Source of the DNA: Flavobacterium aquiphilum
GTDB taxonomy: Bacteria; Bacteroidota; Bacteroidia; Flavobacteriales; Flavobacteriaceae
Direction: 5' to 3'
Length of the DNA: 64,000 bases
Assembly: GCF_027111335.1 (NCBI RefSeq)
Contig: NZ_CP114288.1
Span: forward strand, 2,418,001-2,482,000
Under the pieces are notes generated by a model. The model saw only the letters and a program-made list of their open reading frames with translations, had not been told where the DNA came from and did no database searches. The position numbers and the translations under genes are program-made. This document shows, one piece after another, positions 35,805 through 46,467 of the stretch. Position 1 is the stretch's first letter, and each line of letters begins with the position of its first letter.

Positions 35805-38420
35805 ATGAAAAAAATTATACAAAATATAAGTAAAAGACGAATTATAGTTTTGATTTTATGCGGAAGTATCCAATTAAGCACTACTTGTCTTGCCCAAAAT
35901 GCAAGACCCGCCTATAAAAATGCAGCTTTGCCTATTGATGCAAGAGTAAAGGATTTGCTGGAACGAATGACCCTGGAGGAAAAGATTGCTCAGATGCGCC
36001 ATATTCACAGTGAACATTTCGACAAAAACAAACAGGTCGATTTTACGCAACTAAGTAATAGCAAAACCCCGCTCAGTTATGGCTGTGTAGAAGCATTGCC
36101 TTACAGTTCGGAGGAATATGCCAAAGCAATTTATGATTTGCAACAATATATGAATAAAAATACCAGATTGGGCATTCCAGTTATTCCGATTATTGAAGGG
36201 TTACATGGTGTGGTACAGGATGGGGCGACAATTTATCCTCAATCGATTGGACTTGCAGCGACTTTCAATCCCGATTTGGTTTTCAATATGTCAGATGAAA
36301 TAGGTGGTTTGGTCAAAAGAATGGGGGTAAAACAAGTACTCTCCCCTGTACTTGATCTGGCAAGGGAACTACGATGGGGAAGGGTAGAAGAAACCTATGG
36401 AGAAGATCCTTTTTTGGTAGGCGAAATGGCAACAGCTTATGTAAAAGGACTAAGAAAACACAATATCATTTGTACCCCAAAACATTTCATCGGGCATGGT
36501 TCTCCCTTGGGAGGATTAAATCTAGCTTCGGTAGAAGGAGGAACAAGACAATTGTTCAACCTTTATTTACCTCCGTTTGAAAAGGTAATCAAAGAAGCCA
36601 ACCCGCTTTCGATTATGAATTGTTACAGTTCCTATGATGGTGAACCGATTGCAGGATCAAGATATATGTTGACCGATTTGCTTAGAAACCAAATAGGTTT
36701 TAAAGGCTATGTGTATTCTGATTGGGGTTCAATTTCAATGCTATATTATTTTCACAAAACCGCTACTGGCCCTGAAGATGCTGCAAAACAAGCGGTAATG
36801 GCAGGAATTGATTTGGAAGCCGGAGGCAACGATTACAAACTATTGGAGGATATGATGAAAAATGGAGTTTTGGAAGAAAAATATATTGATGATGCTGTAA
36901 GTCATATCCTTTACGCCAAATTTGCAGCAGGACTTTTTGAAAGCACATTGCCTAACACTGTAAACCTAAATCAATATATACATACTAGAGAATCAGTTGC
37001 CCTTGCTAAAAAACTGGCAGACGAAAGTGCCGTTTTGTTGAAGAATAACGGAGTGCTTCCTTTTGATACTTCGAAAATAAAAAGCCTTGCGGTTATCGGA
37101 CCAAATGCCGACCAAATACAGTTTGGAGATTATACCTGGAGTAGAAACAACAAAGATGGAGTAAGCCCATTAAAAGGTATTAAAGAATTGGTAAAAGACA
37201 AAATCAAAGTGAACTATGCACAAGGATGCGACTTGGTTTCTCAAAATAAAGAAGGGTTTCAAATGGCAATCGATGCTGTAAAAGCAAGTGATGCGACAGT
37301 AATTTTCGTTGGTTCACAAAGCGCTTCATTGGCCAGAGACTATAAAAATGCCACCAGTGGAGAAGGTTTTGATTTATCGGATCTTAAGTTACCGGGAGTT
37401 CAAGAGGAATTGGTTGAAACAGTAAAAGCTACTGGAAAACCTTTAGTAGTGGTACTTGTAACCGGGAAACCATTTGCTATTCCCTGGATTAAAGAAAATG
37501 CCGATGCCATTATCACACAATGGTATGCGGGAGAACAAGAAGGAAATGCCATAGCCGACATCTTATTTGGAAAAGTAAACCCTTCGGGAAAATTGCCGGT
37601 GTCATTTCCACAGAGCGTTGGACATTTACCGGTTTACTACAATTATTTACCAACCGACAAAGGTTTCTATAAAAAACCGGGTTCTCCTGAAGCATTGGGA
37701 AGAGATTATGTTTTTTCAAGTCCTAAAGCCTTGTGGCCTTTCGGGTACGGACTTTCCTATACTACTTTCGCTTTTTCTGATTTTCAAGTTTCAAAAGAGC
37801 AATATGCGGCAAATGACGTCATCGAAGTAAAATTAAAACTTAAAAATACGGGAAACAAAACCGGTCAGGAAGTGATCCAGTTGTATGTGAGGGATAAAGT
37901 GAGTTCGATCGCGACTCCAATCCAGCAATTGAAAGCCTTTTCGAAATTAGAATTGCAACCTTCGGAAAGTAAAGATGTGGTATTGAAAGTGCCTGTTTCC
38001 GAATTGGCTTTTTATAACCGTGACGGGAAAAAAGTAGTAGAAGACGGAGAGTTTGAATTACAAATTGGGTCAGGTTCTGATAATATCGAATGGAAAAAAA
38101 CAATTGTCGTTGGTAACCAAGTAGAAAACAAAACTACTGCAATGCCTAGGAATATATCTTCAGATAAAAAGAAAACTGAAAAAAACAATGAGGTTGTAAC
38201 AATCTCTGGAGTTGTAAGAGACGTACAAGCAACAGTTTTACAAGGGGTTAAAGTAACCGTAAAAGGAGCTGAGGAGGCTGTTAAAACCAATATTGAAGGA
38301 GTTTATTCAATTAAAGCCAGACAGGGAGATGTCCTTGAGTTCTCAGCAAAGGGCTTTGCAACCCAAAGCATCAATGTTGAAAAAAATACTGTTCTGAACA
38401 TTAAACTTCAGACGGAATAA
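35805..38420 (+). CDS. GH3 glycosidase with C-terminal carboxypeptidase-regulatory-like (SusC N-terminal type) domain
   Basis: 871 residues, exported (signal peptide ending near SIQLSTTCLAQ, 31). The GH3 N-terminal barrel has the nucleophile Asp306 in GYVYSDWGS, followed by the C-terminal alpha/beta sandwich and a fibronectin-III-like domain (about 660-775). GH3 enzymes remove terminal beta-linked glucose, xylose, GlcNAc and others; the group cannot be fixed further here. Unusually, residues about 797-871 (ISGVVRD...QGVKVTVKGAEEAVKTN) form a carboxypeptidase-regulatory-like beta domain closely resembling residues 37-110 of the SusC encoded at 43264. A bidirectional terminator follows at once. 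It is not preceded by the HTCS repeat. Confidence 0.9.
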   Translation: MKKIIQNISKRRIIVLILCGSIQLSTTCLAQNARPAYKNAALPIDARVKDLLERMTLEEKIAQMRHIHSEHFDKNKQVDFTQLSNSKTPLSYGCVEALPYSSEEYAKAIYDLQQYMNKNTRLGIPVIPIIEGLHGVVQDGATIYPQSIGLAATFNPDLVFNMSDEIGGLVKRMGVKQVLSPVLDLARELRWGRVEETYGEDPFLVGEMATAYVKGLRKHNIICTPKHFIGHGSPLGGLNLASVEGGTRQLFNLYLPPFEKVIKEANPLSIMNCYSSYDGEPIAGSRYMLTDLLRNQIGFKGYVYSDWGSISMLYYFHKTATGPEDAAKQAVMAGIDLEAGGNDYKLLEDMMKNGVLEEKYIDDAVSHILYAKFAAGLFESTLPNTVNLNQYIHTRESVALAKKLADESAVLLKNNGVLPFDTSKIKSLAVIGPNADQIQFGDYTWSRNNKDGVSPLKGIKELVKDKIKVNYAQGCDLVSQNKEGFQMAIDAVKASDATVIFVGSQSASLARDYKNATSGEGFDLSDLKLPGVQEELVETVKATGKPLVVVLVTGKPFAIPWIKENADAIITQWYAGEQEGNAIADILFGKVNPSGKLPVSFPQSVGHLPVYYNYLPTDKGFYKKPGSPEALGRDYVFSSPKALWPFGYGLSYTTFAFSDFQVSKEQYAANDVIEVKLKLKNTGNKTGQEVIQLYVRDKVSSIATPIQQLKAFSKLELQPSESKDVVLKVPVSELAFYNRDGKKVVEDGEFELQIGSGSDNIEWKKTIVVGNQVENKTTAMPRNISSDKKKTEKNNEVVTISGVVRDVQATVLQGVKVTVKGAEEAVKTNIEGVYSIKARQGDVLEFSAKGFATQSINVEKNTVLNIKLQTE

Positions 38421-38438
38421 AAAAAAACCTTATTTGAT

Positions 38439-38484
38439 AAAAACAGAAAGCCGAGAGTTTAGATACTGTCGGCTTTCTGTTTTT
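38439..38484. terminator. Bidirectional terminator between GH3 and HTCS genes
   Basis: A perfect 16-bp stem (38439-38454 with 38469-38484), A-run on the left and T-run on the right, lies between converging genes and would serve both strands. Confidence 0.9.
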
Positions 38485-38510
38485 TGTAAATTAGTATTTA
38501 AAATTGAAAC

Positions 38511-41500
38511 TTAAGCTTCAGTTTTGCCTTTGTTTTTAACATATTCACCAGGCGTAATGCCATAAACTCTTTTGAATTCACGTCTAAAGATTTTAACATC
38601 GTTGAAACCAACTTCTAAAGCAACTGATTGAACAGAGGTTTCACCACTTAGGAAAATCTCAACGGACTGTTTTAATCGTATGGATGTAATAAATTCTTTT
38701 AAAGGCTGGTTGGTCAATGCACTGAATTTTTTATACAAAACAGACCTGCTCATACCAATTTCAGATGTAATAAAGTTGGTGTCCAAATCAATATTGGAAA
38801 TATTCGCTTCGATAATTTGACGCAATTTGTGCAATAATTTTTCATCCTGAGTCGATTCAGTGTCCGGTAAAACAGGTAATTGTGACAATTGTTCGCTGTA
38901 TTTCTTTTGCAAAGCAGCTCTTAGCGATAACAGGTTGTGAATGTTTAATTGTAAAATTTGCTCCCTGAAAGGCTTGGTAATATAAATATCGGCTCCATGT
39001 TGAAGTCCTTCAATTTGATGTAGGGGGTCTGATTTTGCAGTCAACATAATTACAGGAATATGTGAGGTGCGTATATCAGTTTTTAACTTTTTGCAAAGTT
39101 CTAATCCGTCCATTATTGGCATCATTACATCGCTGATGATTAAATCAGGCAGGCTTTGAATGGCATTTTTCCAACCTTCCAGTCCGTTTTTACTTTCATG
39201 AACATAATACAGATCTTCCAGTGATTGTTTGATGAACTCTCTCACTTCATCGTTGTCTTCAACGACTAAAATATGGGCTTTTTTGTTTTTTTCCTCTTTA
39301 GCAGGGTTTTCAATAAAGTCTTGGGCAGAGTACTCATTAACTTCTTGATAAATATGATTTTCAATGCTAGGCATTGGGGTAATATCATTGTCGTTTAAAT
39401 GATTTTTACCCAATTGCAATGAGACGGTAAAAGTGGTTTTTCCGGTTTTGTTTTCAGTGGCAGGAGTACTTGTTACGTTTATTTTTCCTTTATGGAGTTC
39501 GACCAGGCTTTTTGAAAGAGCCAAACCAATGCCAGTCCCGAAATTTTGTCCTGCCTGATAAAAGTTTTTAAAAATATCGTCGATATTTTTGATGTCAATA
39601 CCTTTCCCGTTATCGATTACCTTAATTTTTACATTTTGTTTTTTTAAAGTAATTTTTAGGTTTATCGTACCCCCATCTTGTGTAAATTTGAAAGCATTTG
39701 ATAATAGATTAAAAAACACTTTCTCCATTTGGTCTTTATCAAAATAAACCAAAATTTCAGGATGGCTACTTTTGAAAGTGTATTGGATGTTTTTTGCTTC
39801 GGCAAGCGCTTGAAAATTTTCAAAAACCTCTTTTAGAACACTTACAATATTTTCTTCAGAAAAATAGGGGCGTAAGTTGCCGGAATCGGCCTTTCTGAAA
39901 TCCAATAATTCGTTAACCAATCGGTACAAACGTTCGGTATTGTTTTTAATACTTAAGGCATATTTATTGGCCTGAGTATTTTCTGTAGTTAATTGCTCTA
40001 GTTTTTCAATGGGACCTAAAATCAAAGTCAACGGTGTTCTGATTTCATGCGATACATTGGTAAAAAAATCTAATTTCATTTTTTCAAAATGAAGTTCCTG
40101 TTTAAGTTCTCTTCTTGCTTTTAAAAACGCATTGATTTGATAGCCTATTGCAGCAATTATTGCGAAATAGATGAGATAAGCCCACCAAGTTTCCCACATT
40201 GGAGGTAGTATTACTATGTTTATTTTTTTGATGTCTTTGCTCCAAATACCATCGTTATTAGAACCTTTGACTAAAAATTGATAGCTTCCTGCAGGTAAAT
40301 TGTTATAGGTTGCCGATGGAATATCAACATAATTCCAGTTTTTTTCTAAGCCATCAAGTTTGTAGGCATACTTGTTTTTATTTGATTTGATGAAGTTTAA
40401 AGCTGAGAATTCTATTGTAAAAATGTTTTGATCATGGTTAAAAGTCAATGTCTCGCTGTTGTTAATGTCTTGTTTTAAAAGACCGCTCTCATCGTTAATG
40501 GCAACAGGAATGTTAAACAGTTTGAGGTTGGAAAAAACAACCTCCGGAGCCAATGTGTTTTTTTCTATACTTTTGGACATAAAACTCACTAAGCCATTGT
40601 AGGTACCAAAATATAGTCGCCCCTGACTGTCTTTTAAAACGGAATTGATATTGAATAGATTATCAGGCAATCCGTCTAAAATATTGAAAGTTCTAAACGT
40701 ATTTAAATGGCGGTTGTATTTTACCAAACCATTGTCTGTACTTATCCATAAGTTTGTTTCGTTATCTTCTGTAATGGATAATATATTATTAGTAGGTAAA
40801 CCATCCTTGGTATCAAAAGTTTTGAATGTATTGTTTTTAGGATTTAGTAAAGCTAATCCGTTTTGTACTGTTCCAACCCAGATGTTTCCTATGCGATCTT
40901 GAAAGAAACAGTTAACATTAAAGTTGAATGATTTATCTGAATTGTCTTTGAAATTTTTATAAATAAGTTTTGGAGTCTGATAAATGCGGATGCCGTCAGA
41001 AGCCCCTATCCAAATAGTTCCCTGTTTATCTTCAAAAATTACATTAACAGGGAGTTCGCTGTTAGCAATTAAACTGAATTTTTGTTGGGCAATATCATAA
41101 ATATTAATACCAAAGTAGCTTCCAATAAATAGTTTATTTTCCTTACTGATAATCATACAGCTAATATCGTCTGTACTGATACTGTTGTTATTTTTGCTAT
41201 TTGGCTTATAAACCGTAAAAGTAGAAGTCTTGGGATCAAGAAGGTTTAAACCACCTAAACTTGTTGCTATCCATACGTTTTGGTCTTTATCAATTGCAAT
41301 TCCTTTAACCAAATTGGAACTCAAAGAATTTTTATTGGTGTTACTATTTTTATAAAAAGAAAAGACTTGGTTTTTTTTATTGAAATAATTTAACCCTCCG
41401 GCTTCAGTTCCAATCCATAAATTATGATGACTGTCTTCAACAACCGAACTAATTATATTACTGCTGATGCTGTTCTTTGCAATGCTGTTTTGATAAATTG

Positions 41501-42548
41501 TAAAAGGGGTATTTACAGAATAAACAATGTTGACTCCACCAAAATAAGTCCCAATCCAAACCGAACCATTTTTATCCTGAAAAATATCGTAAATAGAGTT
41601 TTGGCTTAAACTTTTTGGATTTGAAGGGTCATGTTGATAATTGGTAAATTGATGGGTGATGGGATTTAAAATTGATAAACCATCTTGTGTTCCAATCCAA
41701 AGAGAACCATCTTTATGCAATAATATTTTGCGGACATTATTGTTGACCAATGAATTTTTTCCATTACTGCTGTTTTTTACAAAATTCGTTAGTTGTAATG
41801 ATTTTTTATCAAAAGAATAGAGTCCATTTTTTTTTGTTCCAATCCAAAATTTTGAACTTTTGTCTTGGACAATACTGGTAATTGGGCCAATATTTTCGTT
41901 ACCATTTAATTCGTAGCCAAAATGTCTTTTTTTAATAAGCTTTTTGTTTAAAAAAAAGAGTTCATATAATCCTGTAGAGCTTCCAACCCAGATGTGATGT
42001 TCATTGTCTTCAAAAATTTCAGAAACTTGAATATCGCTTTTTTCAATTTTTAAAGGGAATATTTTTTTGCTGTTTGGAGCTATAAATTTTAGCTGGTGTG
42101 AACCTCCAATCCATAAATTGCCTTTAGAATCTTGTAGTACCTTTTTTATACCTGCACTTTTAGGGATAATATTTTCAAATGAATTGTCTTCGGACTGGTA
42201 CAAATCCAAAGCACTGGATACTACCCACATCTTTTTATTAGAAGCTAATGCTAGGCCTGTAATGAAGTAATTAGAAGATATGCTGTTTTTGTTTTCGGGG
42301 TCATTTTTAAAAACTTTGAATGTACGCCCGTCATAACGGTTTAGGCCATATTTTGTCCCCAACCAAATAAAACCGGTAGAGTCTTGGGTTATAGACAAAA
42401 TGGAATTGTTTGAAAGCCCATTAGTAACATCATAATGATTAAATGACAATGAACTGTTTTGGCCAGAACTTGTTGAAGTTGAAAATAACAAAACCCAGAA
42501 ACAAATTCCCCAAAAAAGACCTGCGAGATTGTGATTTTTTAAAATCAT
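38511..42548 (-). CDS. Hybrid two-component system regulator (HTCS)
   Basis: 1345 residues that fuse sensor and transcription factor in one inner-membrane protein. After a signal/anchor segment come about 14 propeller repeats of the type WIGTxxGLNxL (about 40-700), a Y_Y_Y domain (about 710-780) and a membrane helix (WWAYLIYFAIIAAIGY). In the cytoplasm follow a histidine kinase with His834 in SHEIRTPL, an ATPase domain with GIDIKN and GTGIGLALS, a receiver domain with phosphorylatable Asp1140 in ISDVMMP, and an AraC-type HTH at the end. Such proteins bind an oligosaccharide in the periplasm and activate the local PUL. It faces away from susC, and the shared repeat in three promoters is its likely target. 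Confidence 0.95.
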   Translation of the reverse strand: MILKNHNLAGLFWGICFWVLLFSTSTSSGQNSSLSFNHYDVTNGLSNNSILSITQDSTGFIWLGTKYGLNRYDGRTFKVFKNDPENKNSISSNYFITGLALASNKKMWVVSSALDLYQSEDNSFENIIPKSAGIKKVLQDSKGNLWIGGSHQLKFIAPNSKKIFPLKIEKSDIQVSEIFEDNEHHIWVGSSTGLYELFFLNKKLIKKRHFGYELNGNENIGPITSIVQDKSSKFWIGTKKNGLYSFDKKSLQLTNFVKNSSNGKNSLVNNNVRKILLHKDGSLWIGTQDGLSILNPITHQFTNYQHDPSNPKSLSQNSIYDIFQDKNGSVWIGTYFGGVNIVYSVNTPFTIYQNSIAKNSISSNIISSVVEDSHHNLWIGTEAGGLNYFNKKNQVFSFYKNSNTNKNSLSSNLVKGIAIDKDQNVWIATSLGGLNLLDPKTSTFTVYKPNSKNNNSISTDDISCMIISKENKLFIGSYFGINIYDIAQQKFSLIANSELPVNVIFEDKQGTIWIGASDGIRIYQTPKLIYKNFKDNSDKSFNFNVNCFFQDRIGNIWVGTVQNGLALLNPKNNTFKTFDTKDGLPTNNILSITEDNETNLWISTDNGLVKYNRHLNTFRTFNILDGLPDNLFNINSVLKDSQGRLYFGTYNGLVSFMSKSIEKNTLAPEVVFSNLKLFNIPVAINDESGLLKQDINNSETLTFNHDQNIFTIEFSALNFIKSNKNKYAYKLDGLEKNWNYVDIPSATYNNLPAGSYQFLVKGSNNDGIWSKDIKKINIVILPPMWETWWAYLIYFAIIAAIGYQINAFLKARRELKQELHFEKMKLDFFTNVSHEIRTPLTLILGPIEKLEQLTTENTQANKYALSIKNNTERLYRLVNELLDFRKADSGNLRPYFSEENIVSVLKEVFENFQALAEAKNIQYTFKSSHPEILVYFDKDQMEKVFFNLLSNAFKFTQDGGTINLKITLKKQNVKIKVIDNGKGIDIKNIDDIFKNFYQAGQNFGTGIGLALSKSLVELHKGKINVTSTPATENKTGKTTFTVSLQLGKNHLNDNDITPMPSIENHIYQEVNEYSAQDFIENPAKEEKNKKAHILVVEDNDEVREFIKQSLEDLYYVHESKNGLEGWKNAIQSLPDLIISDVMMPIMDGLELCKKLKTDIRTSHIPVIMLTAKSDPLHQIEGLQHGADIYITKPFREQILQLNIHNLLSLRAALQKKYSEQLSQLPVLPDTESTQDEKLLHKLRQIIEANISNIDLDTNFITSEIGMSRSVLYKKFSALTNQPLKEFITSIRLKQSVEIFLSGETSVQSVALEVGFNDVKIFRREFKRVYGITPGEYVKNKGKTEA

Positions 42549-43263
42549 TAAAAAGGTTTAAGGTTTAAAAATTAGGTTGTAAATAGATACTTCGAAAAGA
42601 TTTAACTTCTACATTTATGAAATGGAATATAGAGGTTAAATTGTATAGTGAATGAATAAATCGAAATGATTTATGGCTGTTTTCCAAAATTAATAGAATT
42701 TTTAGAAGTTGAAGCAAGTACGTTAATTTTTTTAAGCTTCAGCAATTATTTAATGGTTACTTTAGGAATAAATTTAGAGTAATATGTGTAAAATTTCCTA
42801 CCTATACAATTTAAATTAAGGTCAAAAATACGCCCGAAAAAAAATATTTTTCGGATATAGTATTTTATTCTACTTGATAAGGTATTGTTTTAACAAAGAA
42901 ATAACACAGGATGTAAATAAAACCATTTCATCAATAATCCTTTAAGAAGGATTTGATTCCCAAAATCAATAGTTATAGGAGGTTGTAGGTTAAAAAAGGA
43001 CGAATCAGACCTAAGAAAAAGACAAATTACACCCCTCGAATAGTCTTTCTCATAATAATTTTGAAATCAACAAATAATACCATTAACAATTAATTAAACT
43101 AAAACGTAGTTGTTGGCAGTTTTTGTTTTGAAAATTGAAAGTGTGTTTTTTGATTATATCTATTAAGTAATAAACAATAAATCAAATTGATGTATGTGAA
43201 AAAAACTAACCTTTAACCAAAAACCGATTTAAAAGAATTAACTAAAACTAAAATAGAATAATT
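42549..43263. other. Intergenic region between HTCS and susC
   Basis: 715 bases between divergent genes. It holds the HTCS-type site B at 42999-43063 and a 200-base AT-rich susC leader. No small gene is seen. Confidence 0.6.
42999..43063 (+). promoter_or_regulatory. Candidate HTCS operator and susC promoter, site B
   Basis: GACGAAT at 42999 and GACAAAT at 43021 form direct half-sites with a 22-base period; each follows an A/G-rich run and precedes CC. TAATTTTG at 43056-43063 is the -7 element, 35 bases after the start of the proximal half-site. No good -33 TTTG is present, as expected for an activator-dependent promoter. Confidence 0.78.
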
Positions 43264-46200
43264 ATGAAAAATTTGAATTTGAAATACCAACCTTTTTCTA
43301 AGGTTTTCAAACAGTTGCTTGTTGGTATTTTTATGATAATTGCTCCCGTTTTTGCTCAGGCGCAAACCAAAACAATAACCGGTTCTGTACACGATGATAA
43401 AAAAGAATCGCTTCCAGGGGTTACAGTTTCCATAAAAGGCACTAAAGAAGGTGTGATAACTGATTTTACAGGTGAATATAAAATTAAAGCCAGTTCAAAA
43501 GATCAATTGGTTTTTACTTATATGGGATATGAAACTGCTACAATTACAGTGGGAGACAGAACTTCTATCAATGTTACATTAAAATCTTCAACCAGTACCT
43601 TGGATGAGATTGTTGTAATTGGTTATGGAACGGTGAAAAGAAAAGATTTAACCGGAGCTGTTGGTAGTGTAAATATGGCAGACCTTAATAAAACTCCTAT
43701 TCGTTCTATAGACGAAGCATTGGCAGGCCGCGTGGCAGGGGTACAGGTAACTTCGGCAGATGGTATGCCTGGAGCAGGTTCTAATATTGTTATCAGAGGA
43801 AATAACTCTGTAACACAAGCGAATAGTCCATTGTATGTTATAGATGGTTTTCTTGTTGAAAATCCTGATCCAAATGTACTTAATCCATCAGATATTGAGT
43901 CTTATGACGTTTTGAAAGATGCTTCTGCAACGGCTATTTATGGATCCAGAGGAGCCAATGGGGTTATCGTAATCCAAACCAAAAAGGGTAAACAAGGAAA
44001 ACCTGTTTTTAATTTTTCCAGTTCTATTGGTGTTCAGGAAATTGCCCAAAAGATGAACATGATGAGTACTTACGAATTCGTGAAATACCAATTAGAATAT
44101 AATACTCTTGCAACTTCAAATCCTAAATCACCAACCGAAATCTATCTTACAGATCCTAATAGAACATTAGATAGTTATATAAATGAAGGAAGCACAGACT
44201 GGCAAGACTTATCAACTCGTACCGCTTTGTTCAAAAAGAATGATCTTTCCGTAACTGGAGGAACCAAAAAATTTAAATATGCCCTTAGTGGTTCAACTAC
44301 TGACCAAGATGGTATTTTGTTGAATTCAAATTATACCAGATATCAAGGACGTGCCAACGTAGATTATCAAATTACCGATAAATTAAAAGTTGGTGGTAAT
44401 GCAAATTATAGCCATTTAAAACAAACAGGGATTGATCCAAGTGCAGCAATCTTCAACGGTACAGCCAATGTGATGGTTGCAGTTTGGGGAATGCGTCCCT
44501 ATTCGCCTAATGTAACAAACCCTGAGGACGAATTTATAGATCCAAATCTTAATTCAGGTATTGATTTAAGAGTAAACCCCGTTATCAACCTTAAGAACAC
44601 TTACAATGTAACAAGTACCAATAATTTTTCTATAAATGGTTATCTTGAATATTTGATTACTAAAGAATTAAAATTAAGATCAACTTTGGGTTATGTTAGT
44701 AACAAATCCGAAAAAGATGAATTTTATAATTCATATACTACATCAGGGCGTCCGGGCAGTGCAAGCGGTGTCAATGGAAAAATGATGAACAATAATTATA
44801 CCAATTGGTTGAATGAGAATACATTGACTTGGGATAAAAGAATGCAAAAGCACCATTTTATCGCTTTAGGAGGATTTACAACCCAAAAACAAGAAAGTGA
44901 GTCTTATGGTAAAGCAGCACAAAAAATACCAGCTGCAAATGAGGACCTGATGTTTGATGCGCTTGATTTAGGTACTCCTGTAAGAATTGATCCAGGAAAT
45001 TCAGTTTGGACAATGGCTTCTTTCCTAGGAAGGGTGAACTATGATTTTGCATCGAAATATTTTTTAACAGCTTCATACAGAGCGGACGGATCTTCCAAAT
45101 TCCCTTCGCAAAACCACTGGGGATACTTCCCATCAGGTGCCCTTTCATGGAAGTTTAGCGAAGAAAAGTTCTTAAAAAATAGATATTTGTCAGAGGGGAA
45201 ATTGCGTACAAGTTATGGACAAACCGGTAATAACCGTGTAGGTGATTTTGATTATTTGACTACTTATTATAATCCGAACAATCCTTTTTACGGAACATAC
45301 GTATTCAACAATAATTACGTAACAGGAGCTACAGCACAAAGACTTGGAAACTCTGATTTGAAATGGGAAACTACCGAACAAATTGATGCTGGCTTGGATT
45401 TAGGTTTCTTTAACCAAAGAATCATCTTTAGTGCGGATGTATATAAAAAAACAACCAAAGATTTGTTACTAAAAACCAACCTTCCATTATCAACAGGTTT
45501 CACTTCGGCATTCAAAAACATCGGTAGCGTAGAGAATAAAGGTTTGGAATTAACTTTAACAACAAAAAATATAGTTAGCAAAGATTTTAGCTGGACGACT
45601 AGTGCCAATATCTCTTTCAACAGAAATAAATTATTAGCATTGGCAGAAGGACAAAAAAACTTAGAATCCATTGTGAATTGGGATACTGGTTTTAGTACGA
45701 TAAGTGCCTATAATGCTGTGGTAGGACAACCTTTAGGTTTAATGTACGGTTTTGAGTATGCAGGAACTTATAAATATGACAATTTTACAGGTAGTGGAAC
45801 AGCAGCTGATCCTTATAAATTAAAAGCAGGTCTTGCTAATAATGGAAATGTAAATGTTCAGCCAGGTGATGTGCGATATTTGGATCAAAATGGGGATGGA
45901 ACAATCAATAAAAGCGATTATACTACCATTGGAAACGGTAACCCACTTAACATTGGTGGATTTTCAAATAATTTTACTTATAAAAACTTTGATTTGAATA
46001 TCTTCTTTCAATGGTCGTATGGTAATGATATTATAAATGCCAACCGTATTGTGTTTGATGGAAATCAATTAGGGCGTGAAGGTCTAAATCAATTTGCCAG
46101 CTATCAGGATCGTTGGTTACCAGAAAATCCAAATTCTGATATTGTAAGAACAAAGGGCTATGTTGGTGCGCCCGTTGCCTATTCGTCAAGAATAGTAGAA

Positions 46201-46446
46201 GACGGTTCTTACTTGAGATTGAAAAATGTGGCATTGGGCTATAATTTTGGCAAAAATTTTGTTGAAAAAATGCACCTTAAATCGATGAGATTCTCATTAT
46301 CAGCATCGAATATCTATACATGGACTAAATACACCGGATCAGATCCAGAGGTAAATACCTACAACTCTGCTTTAACACCTGGATTTGATTATTCGTCTTA
46401 TCCCCGAGCACGTACTATATTTTTTGCGACAAACATTAGCTTTTAA
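43264..46446 (+). CDS. SusC-family TonB-dependent outer-membrane transporter
   Basis: 1060 residues. A signal peptide ends near AQAQ (34). Residues about 37-110 are the carboxypeptidase-regulatory-like domain (KTITGSVHDDKKESLPGVTVSIKG), residues about 115-235 the plug (RIDEA..AGRVAGVQV-like segment and YVIDGF), and the rest is a 22-strand barrel ending in the aromatic NISF. SusC proteins import oligosaccharides through the outer membrane with a SusD lid; the SusD gene follows after 21 bases. The HTCS-type site B lies 200 bases upstream. The likely cargo is the unsaturated, sulfated oligosaccharide released by the PL8 lyase, which is inference. Confidence 0.95.
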   Translation: MKNLNLKYQPFSKVFKQLLVGIFMIIAPVFAQAQTKTITGSVHDDKKESLPGVTVSIKGTKEGVITDFTGEYKIKASSKDQLVFTYMGYETATITVGDRTSINVTLKSSTSTLDEIVVIGYGTVKRKDLTGAVGSVNMADLNKTPIRSIDEALAGRVAGVQVTSADGMPGAGSNIVIRGNNSVTQANSPLYVIDGFLVENPDPNVLNPSDIESYDVLKDASATAIYGSRGANGVIVIQTKKGKQGKPVFNFSSSIGVQEIAQKMNMMSTYEFVKYQLEYNTLATSNPKSPTEIYLTDPNRTLDSYINEGSTDWQDLSTRTALFKKNDLSVTGGTKKFKYALSGSTTDQDGILLNSNYTRYQGRANVDYQITDKLKVGGNANYSHLKQTGIDPSAAIFNGTANVMVAVWGMRPYSPNVTNPEDEFIDPNLNSGIDLRVNPVINLKNTYNVTSTNNFSINGYLEYLITKELKLRSTLGYVSNKSEKDEFYNSYTTSGRPGSASGVNGKMMNNNYTNWLNENTLTWDKRMQKHHFIALGGFTTQKQESESYGKAAQKIPAANEDLMFDALDLGTPVRIDPGNSVWTMASFLGRVNYDFASKYFLTASYRADGSSKFPSQNHWGYFPSGALSWKFSEEKFLKNRYLSEGKLRTSYGQTGNNRVGDFDYLTTYYNPNNPFYGTYVFNNNYVTGATAQRLGNSDLKWETTEQIDAGLDLGFFNQRIIFSADVYKKTTKDLLLKTNLPLSTGFTSAFKNIGSVENKGLELTLTTKNIVSKDFSWTTSANISFNRNKLLALAEGQKNLESIVNWDTGFSTISAYNAVVGQPLGLMYGFEYAGTYKYDNFTGSGTAADPYKLKAGLANNGNVNVQPGDVRYLDQNGDGTINKSDYTTIGNGNPLNIGGFSNNFTYKNFDLNIFFQWSYGNDIINANRIVFDGNQLGREGLNQFASYQDRWLPENPNSDIVRTKGYVGAPVAYSSRIVEDGSYLRLKNVALGYNFGKNFVEKMHLKSMRFSLSASNIYTWTKYTGSDPEVNTYNSALTPGFDYSSYPRARTIFFATNISF

Positions 46447-46467
46447 CAACATTAAATTATTTTCAAA

